Assembly (NCBI GenBank): GCA_021780935.1
Contig: JAJXXT010000122.1
Coordinates: forward strand, 1 to 64,000
Source of the DNA: Pseudomonadota bacterium
GTDB taxonomy: Bacteria; Pseudomonadota; Alphaproteobacteria; Acetobacterales; Acetobacteraceae
Length of the DNA: 64,000 bases
Direction: 5' to 3'
Shown here: positions 37,657 to 47,122 of the stretch, in pieces
How positions within the stretch are numbered: the first letter of the stretch is position 1
Layout: every line of letters begins with the position of its first letter
Made by a program: the position numbers and the translations under genes
The notes under the pieces: model-generated
The model's database searches: none
Told to the model about the DNA's origin: nothing
What the model saw: only the letters and a program-made list of their open reading frames with translations

Positions 37657-38321
37657 GCGATCCGGCCGTCCGCCATGGCGATGGTGCGGTCGCAGCGCGC
37701 GGCCAGCGCCTTGTCGTGGGTGATCAGCAGCAGGGTCGCACCCGCCGACCGGCGCAGCGCGAACAACAGATCCATCACCGTCCGCCCGGTCTCGCTGTCG
37801 AGGTTGCCGGTCGGTTCATCGGCCAGCAGCAGCCGGGGGCTGGCGACCACCGCGCGCGCCAGCGCCACGCGCTGCTGTTCGCCGCCGGAGAGCTGATCCG
37901 GCCGATGCAGCAGCCGGTGCGACAAGCCGACCGATGCGAGTGCAGCCTCCGCCAGCTTCCGTGCGTCGCGCGCGCCGGCCAGCTCCAGCGGCACCGCGAC
38001 GTTCTCCCAGGCCGTCATGGTCGGGATGAGGTAGAAGCTCTGGAACACGATGCCGATCTGGTCACGCCGCAGTCGAGCCAGCGCGTCCTCGCCCAGTTCA
38101 GCGATATCCGTCTCGGCGAGCCTGACCCGCCCGGATGTCGGCCGTTCCAGCCCCGCGAGCACCATCAGCAGGCTGGTCTTGCCACTGCCCGATGGGCCGA
38201 CCAGGCCCACCGCCTCGCCAGGCTCGACCTGCATGTCGATCCCGCGCAGGATGTTGACCGGCCCGTGCGCGGCGGGCACGGTCAGGCGTAGGTCCTCGAC
38301 GGTGATCCGCAGCCCCGACAT
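37653..38321 (-). CDS. ABC transporter ATP-binding protein (YbbA/LolD-like)
   Basis: ATPase that drives the permease encoded next. The 222-residue protein has Walker A GPSGSGKTS, Q-loop FQSFYLIPTMTAWENV, signature LSGGEQQR, Walker B LLLADEPTGNLDS and the switch His in ITHDKALA. These are the hallmarks of the MacB/LolD class. ATG at 38321 gives the family length. A further ATG at 38369 would add 16 residues and share bases with the start codon of the divergent esterase gene. Neither has a good binding site. Confidence 0.9.
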   Translation of the reverse strand: MSGLRITVEDLRLTVPAAHGPVNILRGIDMQVEPGEAVGLVGPSGSGKTSLLMVLAGLERPTSGRVRLAETDIAELGEDALARLRRDQIGIVFQSFYLIPTMTAWENVAVPLELAGARDARKLAEAALASVGLSHRLLHRPDQLSGGEQQRVALARAVVASPRLLLADEPTGNLDSETGRTVMDLLFALRRSAGATLLLITHDKALAARCDRTIAMADGRIA

Positions 38322-38367
38322 TGGCGGGCCGGCGGATCGGGAGGCAGATGACGGAGCGAGACTGTCC

Positions 38368-39066
38368 ATGAGCGAACGATATGGCCCGTCCCAGCCGTCC
38401 CGCCAATTCCGCATCGCACGGCGCGCGCTCATCGCCCTCGCGCTGGTGGCCGCGGCGCCGGCTCCCGGCCCCAACGCTGCCCCCGGCCCCAGCGCTGCCC
38501 CTGGCCTGCCACGTCTGCTGATCCTCGGCGACTCGCTCTCAGCCGGCTACGGCCTGCCGGCGGCCGTCGCCTTCGAGGCGCAGCTGGCGAAGGCGCTGGC
38601 GAAGGCCGGGCATCCGGTCCACATCATCGATGGCGCGGTCTCCGGCGACACCTCCGCCGGCGGGCTGGCGCGGCTCGACTGGGTGCTGGGCAACGGCGCC
38701 GACGCCGCAATCGTCGAGCTCGGGGCCAATGACGGTCTGCGCGGCCTGCCGCCGTCCGACACCGAGAAGAATCTTTCGGCGATCCTCGACAAGCTCGCGG
38801 CCCGGCATATTCCGGTGCTGCTCGCCGGCATGTACGCGCCGCCCAATCTGGGCCCGCAATACGAGCGGGCGTTTCGCGCCGTCTTCGCGCGTCTGGGCGC
38901 GCGTCCGGGCGTGATCGACGAGAGCTTCTTCCTCGCCGGCGTTGCCGCCAACCCGGCCCTCAACCAGCCGGACCACATGCACCCGAACGCCCGCGGCGTG
39001 CGCATCGTGGTCGCCCATATCCTGCCGCTGGTGATCAGGCTGCTCGGCGAGGTCAAAGCCAAATGA
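38368..39066 (+). CDS. SGNH/GDSL esterase, TesA-like (arylesterase/lysophospholipase L1)
   Basis: Periplasmic thioesterase or lysophospholipase. The 232-residue protein has an Arg-bearing signal peptide (IARRALIALALVAAAPAPG), then block I LGDSLSAGYG with nucleophile Ser56, block III LGANDGLRG and block V DHMHPNARG with the catalytic Asp and His. It is divergent from the YbbAP-like exporter genes, the same pairing as tesA-ybbAP in E. coli, which supports a shared lipid role. Its stop overlaps the thpR start by four bases. Confidence 0.9.
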   Translation: MSERYGPSQPSRQFRIARRALIALALVAAAPAPGPNAAPGPSAAPGLPRLLILGDSLSAGYGLPAAVAFEAQLAKALAKAGHPVHIIDGAVSGDTSAGGLARLDWVLGNGADAAIVELGANDGLRGLPPSDTEKNLSAILDKLAARHIPVLLAGMYAPPNLGPQYERAFRAVFARLGARPGVIDESFFLAGVAANPALNQPDHMHPNARGVRIVVAHILPLVIRLLGEVKAK

Positions 39067-39596
39067 GACTGTTTGTCGCCCTCGACCTGCCGTGGGAGGT
39101 GCGCGAGCGTCTTGCGGCACTCGGCGGCGGCGTGCCCGGCGCACGCTGGACGCCGGCGGAGAACCTGCATCTCCTGCTGCGCTTCATCGGCGAGGTGCCG
39201 CCGTTTCGAGCCGAGGAGGTGGATCACGCTCTGGCCGGCCTGCGCTCACGAAGCTTCCCCCTCACGCTCGCCACCATCGGCACTTTTTCGAAGGGCGGAC
39301 GCGAGACCGCGCTGTGGGCCGGCGTGGAGCGCAACGAGCGGCTGGAGCACCTGCAGGGCAAGATCGAAACGGCACTGCAACGGGCGGGGTTGGAGCCGGA
39401 GCGACGGCGCTTCGCCCCCCATGTCTCTCTGGCCCGGCTCGACAACGCCTCCCCCGACAAGCTCGCCGCTTTCGTGCAGCGCCACAACCTGTTCCGCTCC
39501 GAGCCGTTCGTGGTCGAGCACTTCACCCTGTTCAGCTCCCGGCTGGGGAAGGAACAGGCGGTCTACGAGGCGGAAGTGGAATACAGCCTCGGCTGA
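39063..39596 (+). CDS. thpR: RNA 2',3'-cyclic phosphodiesterase (2H family)
   Basis: Opens 2',3'-cyclic phosphates on RNA ends; 2H phosphoesterase fold. The 177-residue protein begins MRLFVALDLPWEVRERL and has the two catalytic histidine blocks. The first is NLHLLLRFIGEV, where the motif is normally HxTx and the Thr is Leu here. The second is HVSLARL, a normal Ser variant. The start overlaps the upstream esterase stop. The convergent dehydrogenase gene ends six bases away. The altered first motif makes activity less certain than the family assignment. Confidence 0.88.
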   Translation: MRLFVALDLPWEVRERLAALGGGVPGARWTPAENLHLLLRFIGEVPPFRAEEVDHALAGLRSRSFPLTLATIGTFSKGGRETALWAGVERNERLEHLQGKIETALQRAGLEPERRRFAPHVSLARLDNASPDKLAAFVQRHNLFRSEPFVVEHFTLFSSRLGKEQAVYEAEVEYSLG

Positions 39597-39602
39597 GCCG
39601 TC

Positions 39603-40568
39603 TCAGACCACACGATCGCCTTCACGGATCGGTTCGCCGCGGCCGAAGCGGCGCATGTTGTCGAACATGCGCGTGACGGTGGGCACGAAATTGTCAGCGG
39701 CCCCGGCCGCGAGATGCGGCGTGACGACGGCATTGGGCAGCCCCAGAAGCGGGTGATCGGCCGGTACCGGCTCGATCTCATAGACATCGACCGCCGCGGC
39801 ATGGATGGAACGGTTACGCAACGCTTCCACCAGCGCCATCTCGTCCACCACGCCGCCACGCGCGACATTCACCAGCACGGCGCTGGGTTTCATGGCGGCG
39901 AGCGCCCTGGCATCGATCAGGTTCGCGGTCGCCGGCACCAGCGGGCAATGCAGCGAAAGCACATCGACCCGGGACAGCATCTCACCGATCGTCGCGTGGG
40001 CGACACCGAGCGCCTGTTCCTCCGCCGGCGGCAGCGGCGTCGGCTTGTTGTAGAGGATGGTGCAGCCGAACCCCGCAAGCATGCGCGCGACGTTGCGGCC
40101 GATCGCGCCAAAGCCCACGATGCCGACGACCTTGCCCGAAAGCAGCCGCGCCTCCTGCGGCATGGCGCCGCCGGCCCAGCGACCCTCGCGCAGCTCCGCA
40201 TGGCCGTAACCGATGTTGCGCAGCGCCGCGAGCATCAGCCCCAGCGTGTGTTCCGCGACCGCCATGGCGTTGCTGCCAGTGGTGCGGGCCACCGCGATGC
40301 CGCACGCCCTTGCCGTTTCGATATCGATATTATCGACGCCGACACCCCATTTATGCAGGAGCTTGAGCCGCCGGGCCGCGCGCAGGACCCGGCCGGTGAC
40401 TTCCACCTGGCCGGTGATCGCGTAATCGGCCTCGGCGATGATCGCGCAGCGATGCTCCTCGCTGCGCTCGGTGCCGTGGGTCAGGATCATGCCCGCCGGC
40501 AGCAGCTCGCGCAGCTTGTCGGCACGGGACGGGTTCATCATGTCGAGAATGACGATTGTTTCGGTCAC
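39603..40568 (-). CDS. D-isomer-specific 2-hydroxyacid dehydrogenase
   Basis: NAD(P)-dependent oxidoreductase acting on a 2-hydroxy or 2-keto acid; the substrate is unknown. The 321-residue protein has WGVGVDNIDIETA, the nucleotide-binding GFGAIGRNVA and the catalytic Arg in VNVARGGVVDE. Glu in VYEIEPVP and His in TPHLAAG complete the active site. The gene follows the gamma-glutamyltransferase gene on the same strand by 12 bases, so the two are probably one operon. Confidence 0.9.
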   Translation of the reverse strand: MTETIVILDMMNPSRADKLRELLPAGMILTHGTERSEEHRCAIIAEADYAITGQVEVTGRVLRAARRLKLLHKWGVGVDNIDIETARACGIAVARTTGSNAMAVAEHTLGLMLAALRNIGYGHAELREGRWAGGAMPQEARLLSGKVVGIVGFGAIGRNVARMLAGFGCTILYNKPTPLPPAEEQALGVAHATIGEMLSRVDVLSLHCPLVPATANLIDARALAAMKPSAVLVNVARGGVVDEMALVEALRNRSIHAAAVDVYEIEPVPADHPLLGLPNAVVTPHLAAGAADNFVPTVTRMFDNMRRFGRGEPIREGDRVV

Positions 40569-40580
40569 GCGGGCCTCGGG

Positions 40581-42236
40581 TCAGATCGAGAAACGCACGC
40601 CGGAGCGCGCGAGCCCTCCGGAGATTGCAACGGGCGTGCCATCGGCCCGCCAGCAGGCAGCACCGGTCATGGTGCCGTCGGCACCCCAGGCGATGGCGCT
40701 CATGCCGCCGGCGATGCGCGGCACGCGGACGATGCGGTGGCCGCGCGCGGCCAGCGCCGCCGCGGTCGCATCGGGGATCGCGGGTTCGAGCTCGAGCACA
40801 TGCCCCTGCATCCAGACACGCGGCGCCTCAACCGCCTGCTGCGGCGTCATGCGATGGTCGATGAGGTTGATCAGCGCCTGCATCGCCGAGCCGAAGATGC
40901 GCAAGCCGCCTGGCAGGCCGAGGGCGAAGGCGGGCCTGCCGTCGCGCAGGGCGATCATCGGCGCCATCGAGGTGAAGACCCGCTTGCCCGGCGCGATGGA
41001 GAGCGCGTGGCCGGGATGCGGATCGAAATTATACATGTAGTTGTTGCAGATCAGCCCGGTGCCCGGCACCGCGATACGGGCGCCGAACAGCCCGTTGATG
41101 GTCTGTGTCGCGGCCACCACGTTGCCCTGATGGTCCGCCACGGTGATATGCGTGGTGTCGGCGGACTCGGTCAGCGCGATGCCAGGTTTCCAGTCCTGGG
41201 CCCGGTCCATCAGGATCGCGGCGCGTCGCTCGGCGGCATAGGCGGGCGAGATCAGCCGCTCCACCGGCACCTCGACGAAGGCCGGATCGGCGGTCGCGAC
41301 CGCGCGATCGGCAAACGCGATCTTCAGCACCTCGGCCAGCAGATGCGCGCCGTCCGGCGTGGCGAAACCGAGCCGCGCGATATCAAACCCGTCCAGAATG
41401 CCAAGCATCTGCGCGATATGCACGCCGGCGGAGGATGGCGGCGGCGGACCGATGATCTCGTGGCCGCGATAGGTCGCACGGATCGGCGCGCGGGTGATGG
41501 GTCGCACTGTGGCAAGGTCCTGCTCGTCGATCAGGCCGCCGGTGGCGCGCATGAAATCGGCCAGCGCCGCGCCGAGCCTGCCGCCGTAGAGAGCAGAACT
41601 TCCCTCCGTCGCGATCAGCCGCAGGCTCGCCGCATAATCCGAGCGGCAAAGCCGCGTACCGGCCGGGATCGGCTCGCCACCGGGCAGCAGCAGGGCCGCA
41701 AGTTCCGCGTCGTGCGCGAGGTCGGCAGCGGTATCGGCGACGCACTCGCGCAGATAGGGTGTGGTGGTGAAGCCGCCCTCGGCGAGGCGGATCGCCGGTG
41801 CCATCACCTCGGCGAGCGGCCTGGTGCCATAACGGGACAGCGCGTCGCACCAGGTGGCGAGTGCCGAAGGCACCGCGACGGCGAGGGGCCCCACGAGGTT
41901 CTGGCGCCCCACCGTCTCCTGATAGTCCGGCAGCACGTCGGAAACCGGCTCATACATCGCGGCTTTGGCGCGCGCCGGCGCCGTGCTGATCCCGTCGAGT
42001 ACGACATGCTCGCCCGATGCGAGGCGCAGATGTATCAGCCCGCCACCGAGCACGCCAACCATCATCGGCTCGACCACGGTGAGCGCGAACAGGGCCGCCA
42101 CCGCCGCGTCGATCGCGTTGCCGCCGGCGAGCAGCATCTCGCTGCCGGCCGCCGAGCCCAGCGGATGATTGGTCACAACCATGCCGCGCGAGCCGGCCGC
42201 AGGCTGTTTCTCGCAGACGAAGGGAAACACCGTCAC
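40581..42236 (-). CDS. gamma-glutamyltransferase family protein
   Basis: N-terminal nucleophile hydrolase that cleaves itself and then attacks gamma-glutamyl bonds or related amides. The 551-residue protein has VVTNHPLGSAAG at the start and the processing site before Thr361 in DTTHITVADHQGN. The small-subunit segment with GKRVFTSMAPMIAL corresponds to the lid and oxyanion region. No signal peptide is seen, unlike E. coli GGT, so it is probably cytosolic or a ywrD-like member. Its partner gene encodes a 2-hydroxyacid dehydrogenase, hinting at a catabolic pair. Confidence 0.88.
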   Translation of the reverse strand: MTVFPFVCEKQPAAGSRGMVVTNHPLGSAAGSEMLLAGGNAIDAAVAALFALTVVEPMMVGVLGGGLIHLRLASGEHVVLDGISTAPARAKAAMYEPVSDVLPDYQETVGRQNLVGPLAVAVPSALATWCDALSRYGTRPLAEVMAPAIRLAEGGFTTTPYLRECVADTAADLAHDAELAALLLPGGEPIPAGTRLCRSDYAASLRLIATEGSSALYGGRLGAALADFMRATGGLIDEQDLATVRPITRAPIRATYRGHEIIGPPPPSSAGVHIAQMLGILDGFDIARLGFATPDGAHLLAEVLKIAFADRAVATADPAFVEVPVERLISPAYAAERRAAILMDRAQDWKPGIALTESADTTHITVADHQGNVVAATQTINGLFGARIAVPGTGLICNNYMYNFDPHPGHALSIAPGKRVFTSMAPMIALRDGRPAFALGLPGGLRIFGSAMQALINLIDHRMTPQQAVEAPRVWMQGHVLELEPAIPDATAAALAARGHRIVRVPRIAGGMSAIAWGADGTMTGAACWRADGTPVAISGGLARSGVRFSI

Positions 42237-42276
42237 CTGATTCTCCGGAACAACGCCAACACGCTATGACCGTCGC

Positions 42277-42900
42277 ATGACCCGCTCAACCCACGCCACC
42301 GCATGCCTGGACGACGTGGCGGCAGAGGCCCGCGCCTGCCGGTTCTGCACCGACCTGCCGCTCGGCCCGCGGCCGGTGCTGCGCGTCTCGGCCACCGCCC
42401 GGCTGCTCATCATCGGCCAGGCGCCGGGGACGAAGGTGCATGCGAGCGGCATTCCATGGGACGATGCTTCGGGCGCGAGGCTGCGCGCGTGGCTCGGGGT
42501 CGGCGCCGACACCTTTTACGATGCCGCGCGCATCGCCATCATGCCGATGGCATTCTGCTATCCTGGCCGCCTGCCCCGCGGCGGCGACGCACCACCTCGC
42601 GCGGTCTGCGCGCCAGCCTGGCATCCGCGGCTGCTGGCACTGATGCCGGCGCTGGAACTGACCCTGCTGGTCGGCAGCTACGCCCAGGCGCGCTATCTCG
42701 GCCCCGGCTCCGTGGCGGCGCATGTCGGTGCGTTTCGCCAGCACCTGCCGCGCTTCCTGCCGCTGCCGCACCCGTCCTGGCGCACCATGGCATGGGAGAA
42801 GCGCAACCCCTGGTTCGGCGAGGAATTGCTGCCGGTGCTGCGCGCACGCGTGGCGGAGCTCACGCGGCCCGCCGCCGCCACCCGATCGCCCGCCCGCTGA
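42277..42900 (+). CDS. uracil-DNA glycosylase superfamily protein
   Basis: 207 residues with the UDG-fold blocks LLIIGQAPGTKVHASG near residue 47, the normal site of the catalytic loop, and LPLPHPSWR near residue 160. Two N-terminal cysteines (EARACRFC) could be part of an iron-sulfur site, as in family 4 enzymes, but the other pair is not evident. It is close to small uncharacterised members often annotated simply as UDG family. It is divergent from the gamma-glutamyltransferase gene across 40 bases. DNA repair activity is not assured. Confidence 0.8.
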   Translation: MTRSTHATACLDDVAAEARACRFCTDLPLGPRPVLRVSATARLLIIGQAPGTKVHASGIPWDDASGARLRAWLGVGADTFYDAARIAIMPMAFCYPGRLPRGGDAPPRAVCAPAWHPRLLALMPALELTLLVGSYAQARYLGPGSVAAHVGAFRQHLPRFLPLPHPSWRTMAWEKRNPWFGEELLPVLRARVAELTRPAAATRSPAR

Positions 42901-43018
42901 AGCCGAGACGCGATGCCACCGCGCGGACCGTCGTGATGGGCCGCTCGCGCCAGCGTCTCGTCATCGGCCGGCGCATCGACCATGATACCCCCCCCGCCGC
43001 CAAGAACGGAGAGAACGA

Positions 43019-43333
43019 ATGGCCACTATCGCCAAGCTCACCAAGGCACAGCGCAAGCAGATCCCACCGGCATGGGAGCTGGTGGAGGGGCGGGACGCCA
43101 TCGCCCGCGCCTTCCGCTTCGCGGACTTTTCCGCCGCCTTCGGCTTCATGACCCGCGTCGCGCTGCTGGCCGAGAAGCACGACCACCATCCGGAGTGGTC
43201 GAACACCTACAACCGCGTCGACATCGTGCTCTCGACCCATGACGCACGCGGCCTGTCGCAGCGCGACCTCGACATGGCGCTCGCGATCGACCGGATGGTT
43301 GGTAACGCGCCGATGGGCGATGCCGGATCCTGA
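43019..43333 (+). CDS. phhB: 4a-hydroxytetrahydrobiopterin dehydratase (PCD)
   Basis: Recycles the pterin cofactor after aromatic amino acid hydroxylation. The 104-residue protein has the family signature [18 protein letters not shown] with the two catalytic histidines, followed by [10 protein letters not shown]. Length is normal. GGAG about eight bases before the ATG gives a clear start. Its last 14 bases overlap the mmcB start, so the two are co-translated. No phenylalanine hydroxylase is nearby. Confidence 0.95.
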   Translation: MATIAKLTKAQRKQIPPAWELVEGRDAIARAFRFADFSAAFGFMTRVALLAEKHDHHPEWSNTYNRVDIVLSTHDARGLSQRDLDMALAIDRMVGNAPMGDAGS

Positions 43334-43808
43334 ACGCGGGCGGCTCGTGAGCGAGGCGCGCGACGCTGCCAGCCGGACGCGCGCCATCCACCGCGCGGCG
43401 TCGCGGTTCTGCCGCGCGCGAGGCTGGTCGCCGCTCGCCGAAATGCCGCTGCCCAACGGCCGACGCGCCGATATCCTCGCCTTGCTGCCCGATCGCGGCT
43501 TCGTCTGCATCGAGGTGAAATCCGGCCGCGCCGATTACGAGAGCGACCGCAAATGGGAGGAATACCGCGATTTCTGCGACCGGCTGTTCTTTGCCGTGGA
43601 TGCCGATTTTCCGCGCCAGCTGATCCCCGAGACCACGGGCCTGATTGTCGCTGCCGACGGCGAGGCGATCGAACTGCGCGCGGCACCGGAGCACCGGCTT
43701 TCCACCACCCGCCGCCACGCGCTGCTTGCCGCCTTCGCGACGCTGGCAACCGGCCGGCTGAACGCGCTGCTCGACCCGCTGCCCCAGGGGACCTCGCGGC
43801 CCGATTGA
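43320..43808 (+). CDS. MmcB family DNA repair protein
   Basis: Alphaproteobacterial protein with a PD-(D/E)XK nuclease-like fold, linked in Caulobacter to mitomycin C resistance. The 162-residue protein has [20 protein letters not shown] with the E-x-K end of the nuclease motif, then [20 protein letters not shown] and [11 protein letters not shown] at 43320 overlaps the pterin dehydratase gene; a GTG at 43348 would shorten it by nine residues. Function beyond the repair link is not settled. Confidence 0.87.
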   Translation: MPDPERGRLVSEARDAASRTRAIHRAASRFCRARGWSPLAEMPLPNGRRADILALLPDRGFVCIEVKSGRADYESDRKWEEYRDFCDRLFFAVDADFPRQLIPETTGLIVAADGEAIELRAAPEHRLSTTRRHALLAAFATLATGRLNALLDPLPQGTSRPD

Positions 43809-43901
43809 GCCGGGACTCCCGCCCGGGCCGCTTCCGGGTCTAGGCTCGGCCCCGAAGGGCGTCACGCCCGAAGGGCGCCCTCACCACCGGGAGGGGACGC
43901 C

Positions 43902-45866
43902 ATGGCCGGAGACAATGTCGCAAGAACCCCACGCGCGGTCGCCCTGGTAGGGCCCTCGGGGAGCGGAAAATCAACGCTTTTCGACGCCCTGCTGGAGGTG
44001 GCCGGAACCCCCGCCCGTCGCCCGACGGACCCGCGCAACCGACCGCCCACGACCGAGACACGCCTCGGCCACACGACCTATCTCGGCGATGAATGGGCGA
44101 TCATGGATTGCCCGGGCTCGGTCGAGTTCGCCCATGAGGCGACGGCGGCTCTCAGCGTCGCCGACATCGCCGTCGTGGTCTGCGACCCCGCGCCGGCGCG
44201 CGCGCCGACCGTCGGGCCGATCCTGCACCTCCTCGCGGAGCGGCACATCCCGCACCTGATCCTGATCAACCGGATCGACACGCTGGAAGCCGGGCTCGCG
44301 GCAACCCTCGCCGCCCTGCAGGCCCAGACGCGGATGCCGCTCGCGCTGTGCCAGGTGCCGATGACCGAGGCCGGGCACGTCACCGGCTATGTCGATCTCG
44401 TGAGCGCGCGGGCCTACCGCTACCGCAGCGGCCAGGCCTCGGAGGTGATCGCCGTACCGTCCGGCATGCAGGCGTCGGAGCAGGCGGCTCGCGACCGGCT
44501 GGTCGAAGTTCTGGCCGATCATGACGACGCGTTGCTGGAAAAGGTGCTGGACGACATCAAGCCGACGCCGGAGGAGCTTTACGCGGACCTGCGTAAGGAC
44601 CTCACCGCCGGACGGGTGGTGGAGGTGCTGCTCGGCGCCGGGCAACCGATGCATGGCGTGCGGCGGCTGTGGAAAAAGCTGCGGCACGATACACCCTTCG
44701 CGCCGGCGACGGCGGAGCGGCTTGGCGTCGCCGCATCCGGCCCACCACTCGCACAGGTCTTTCGCACCCGACACGCGGGGCATGCCGGCAAGCTGTCCTT
44801 CGCGCGCGTCTGGCGCGGCGCGTTCAACGACGGCGCGATGCTGGGCGGCAGCCGGCTCGGCGGCATCCAGCGCTTTCCCGCCGGCGAGGCCGCGAAGGCG
44901 GCCCAGGCCCAGGCCGGCGAGGTGGTGGCGCTGGGCCGGCTCGACAGCGTGGCCACCGGCGCCACTCTCGCCACTGGCCAGGTCACGGCGCTGCCTTTTC
45001 CCGCGCCACCGGCGCCGGTGTTTTCGCTGGCCATCGCCACCACCGATCGCAAGGACGACGTGAAACTCTCCGGCGCCCTGCAAAAGCTGCTGGAGGAGGA
45101 CCCCTCGGTCACGCTGACCCACAACGAGGCGGGCGAGACCGTGCTGCACGGGCAGGGCGAGATGCATCTCGCCGCCGCGATCGAGCGGCTCGGACGGATC
45201 GGCGGGCTCAAGGTCACCAGCCATACGCCTCAGGTCGCGTATCGCGAAACGATCCGCCGCGGCGTTCACGAGCACGGGCGGCTCAAACGGCAGACCGGCG
45301 GCCATGGCCAGTTCGCGGATGTGAAGATCGAGATCGCGCCCCGGCCGCGCGGCGCCGGCTTCGCCTTCATCGACCGCGTGGTGGGCGGCGCGGTGCCACG
45401 CAATTTCATCCCCGCCGTCGGCGAGGCGGCGGAGGAGGCCGCCGGCAAGGGACTGTTCGGCTATCGTGTCGTCGACATCGCCGTCACACTGCACGACGGG
45501 CAGTTCCATAGCGTCGACAGCTCCGACATGGCGTTTCGCGCCGCGACGCGCCAGGCGATGCAGGAGGGGCTGGCAAAGGCGGACCCGGTGCTGCTGGAGC
45601 CGATCGAGCGCGTCACCATAAGCGTCCCCGCCGAGTACACCGCGCGCGCGCAACGCCTCCTCACCGGGCGGCGCGGGCAGATTCTGGGCTATGCGGAGCG
45701 CGCCGACTGGCCAGGCTGGGACGATGTCGAGGCGCTGGTGCCGGCGGCGGAACTGCACGACATGATCATCGAGCTGCGCTCGCAAACGATGGGCCTCGGC
45801 ACGTTCACGCGCCGCTTCGACCACCTCGCGGAATCGCGCGCCGAACCCCGAGGTGGCACTGCATGA
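43902..45866 (+). CDS. divergent elongation factor G paralogue
   Basis: 654-residue translational GTPase with all EF-G domains, including domain IV-like RETIRRGVHEHGRLKRQTGG and the C-terminal EF-G domain. The GTPase centre departs from true EF-G. G1 is GPSGSGKST (Lys23) rather than the A/GH-x-D-x-GKT form. The RGITI switch I motif is missing. G3 is DCPGSVEF, with Ser73 where the catalytic His normally stands, and G4 is NRID. GGGAGGGG before the ATG is a strong binding site. It belongs to the EF-G-like group of unknown role, not the main fusA. Confidence 0.88.
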   Translation: MAGDNVARTPRAVALVGPSGSGKSTLFDALLEVAGTPARRPTDPRNRPPTTETRLGHTTYLGDEWAIMDCPGSVEFAHEATAALSVADIAVVVCDPAPARAPTVGPILHLLAERHIPHLILINRIDTLEAGLAATLAALQAQTRMPLALCQVPMTEAGHVTGYVDLVSARAYRYRSGQASEVIAVPSGMQASEQAARDRLVEVLADHDDALLEKVLDDIKPTPEELYADLRKDLTAGRVVEVLLGAGQPMHGVRRLWKKLRHDTPFAPATAERLGVAASGPPLAQVFRTRHAGHAGKLSFARVWRGAFNDGAMLGGSRLGGIQRFPAGEAAKAAQAQAGEVVALGRLDSVATGATLATGQVTALPFPAPPAPVFSLAIATTDRKDDVKLSGALQKLLEEDPSVTLTHNEAGETVLHGQGEMHLAAAIERLGRIGGLKVTSHTPQVAYRETIRRGVHEHGRLKRQTGGHGQFADVKIEIAPRPRGAGFAFIDRVVGGAVPRNFIPAVGEAAEEAAGKGLFGYRVVDIAVTLHDGQFHSVDSSDMAFRAATRQAMQEGLAKADPVLLEPIERVTISVPAEYTARAQRLLTGRRGQILGYAERADWPGWDDVEALVPAAELHDMIIELRSQTMGLGTFTRRFDHLAESRAEPRGGTA

Positions 45867-45888
45867 GGAAGTGCCGGAGCCTCGGCCC

Positions 45889-47088
45889 ATGACCGATCTC
45901 CTGCAGGACGCCCGCGCCCGGCTGCAACGCTACCACCCCGAACTGACGGAGATCCGCCGCGACATCCACGCGCATCCCGAGATGGGGCTTGAGGAGGTGC
46001 GCACGGCCGCCCTCGTTGCGGCCAAGCTGCGCGAATGGGGCGTGGATGTCACGGAGGGCGTGGGCAAGACCGGCGTCGTGGGTACCATCCGCGGCCGCCG
46101 GCCGGGACAGCGCGCGATCGGCCTGCGCGCCGACATGGACGCGCTCGCCATCCACGAGGAAACCGGCCTGCCCTATGCCTCGCAGCACCGGGGCGTGATG
46201 CACGCGTGCGGCCATGACGGGCACACCACAATGCTGCTGGGCGCCGCCCGCTGCCTCGCGGAGAATCCGGATTTCGGCGGCACCGTCCACCTCATCTTCC
46301 AACCCGCCGAGGAGGGCCGCGGTGGCGCCAAGGCGATGCTGGCCGACGGATTGTTCGACAGATTTCCCTGCGATGCCGTCTATCGCCTGCACAATTCGCC
46401 AGGCGTGCCCGTGGGCCAGTTTGCCACCAGGCACGGTGCGATGCTGGCCGCCGGCGACCGCTGGTCGGTCACGTTTCGCGGCACCGGCGGCCACGGCGGC
46501 TCGACACCGCATCTCGCCACCGACGCGACGGTCGCCCTCGGCTATTTCCTGCTGGGCCTGCAAACGATCGTCAGCCGCAACATCGCCTCGGCGGATCAGG
46601 CCGTGATCAGCGTCGGCCATATCGCCGGCGGGTCGGCCGAGTCGCCGAACGTGATGCCGGCCGAGGTCATCGTCTCCGGCACGGCCCGTTCCTATAAGGC
46701 AACGGTTCGCGACATGCTGGAGCGGCGGGTCCGCGAACTCGCCGCAAGCCTTGCCGCGGCACAGGGCTGCGCCGCCGAGGTGACCTATCTGCGTCGCGGC
46801 ACGGCGCTGGTAAACCATGATGAGGCCGTGCCGGTGGCGATGGCGGCCGCCGCCGCGGTGGCCGGAGCCGACAAGGTCGATGGCAACGTCACACCCTCGA
46901 CCGGCGGCGAGGATTTCGCCGAGATGCTCTTGCGCTGCCGTGGCGCGTTCATGCGCATCGGCAACGGCATCGACCCGCGCGGCGGCGCGCTGCATACGCC
47001 GATCTTCAACTTCAACGACGACATCATCCCGCTCGGTGCGGCCTACTGGGTGGCTTTGGTGCGCGAGGAACTGGGCTCGGCTGAATGA
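45889..47088 (+). CDS. M20 family amidohydrolase (hippurate hydrolase-like)
   Basis: Zinc-dependent aminoacylase that cleaves N-acyl amino acids. The 399-residue protein has GLRADMDAL, the metal-site block HACGHDGHTTMLLG, PAEEGRGGA with the catalytic Glu pair, and STGGEDFAEML near the end. I prefer ATG at 45889, with GGAG nine bases upstream, to GTG at 45853, which lies inside the EF-G-like gene. It follows that gene by 22 bases. The substrate is not determined. Confidence 0.92.
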   Translation: MTDLLQDARARLQRYHPELTEIRRDIHAHPEMGLEEVRTAALVAAKLREWGVDVTEGVGKTGVVGTIRGRRPGQRAIGLRADMDALAIHEETGLPYASQHRGVMHACGHDGHTTMLLGAARCLAENPDFGGTVHLIFQPAEEGRGGAKAMLADGLFDRFPCDAVYRLHNSPGVPVGQFATRHGAMLAAGDRWSVTFRGTGGHGGSTPHLATDATVALGYFLLGLQTIVSRNIASADQAVISVGHIAGGSAESPNVMPAEVIVSGTARSYKATVRDMLERRVRELAASLAAAQGCAAEVTYLRRGTALVNHDEAVPVAMAAAAAVAGADKVDGNVTPSTGGEDFAEMLLRCRGAFMRIGNGIDPRGGALHTPIFNFNDDIIPLGAAYWVALVREELGSAE

Positions 47089-47122
47089 TCCCGCACGACC
47101 CTGGGCCGCACGCGCATCGGCG

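Noticed and set aside
38367..38370. Shared start codon of the divergent esterase and ABC ATPase genes
   Set aside because: Using the internal ATG at 38321 for the ATPase gives the usual family length, so a real overlap is unlikely.
39714..42269. A plus-strand open frame of about 850 codons
   Set aside because: Antisense to the dehydrogenase and gamma-glutamyltransferase genes, both of which have full motif sets.
42901..43018. Small gene between the UDG-like gene and phhB
   Set aside because: Frames there are short, lack a binding site and read as low-complexity Arg-rich sequence.
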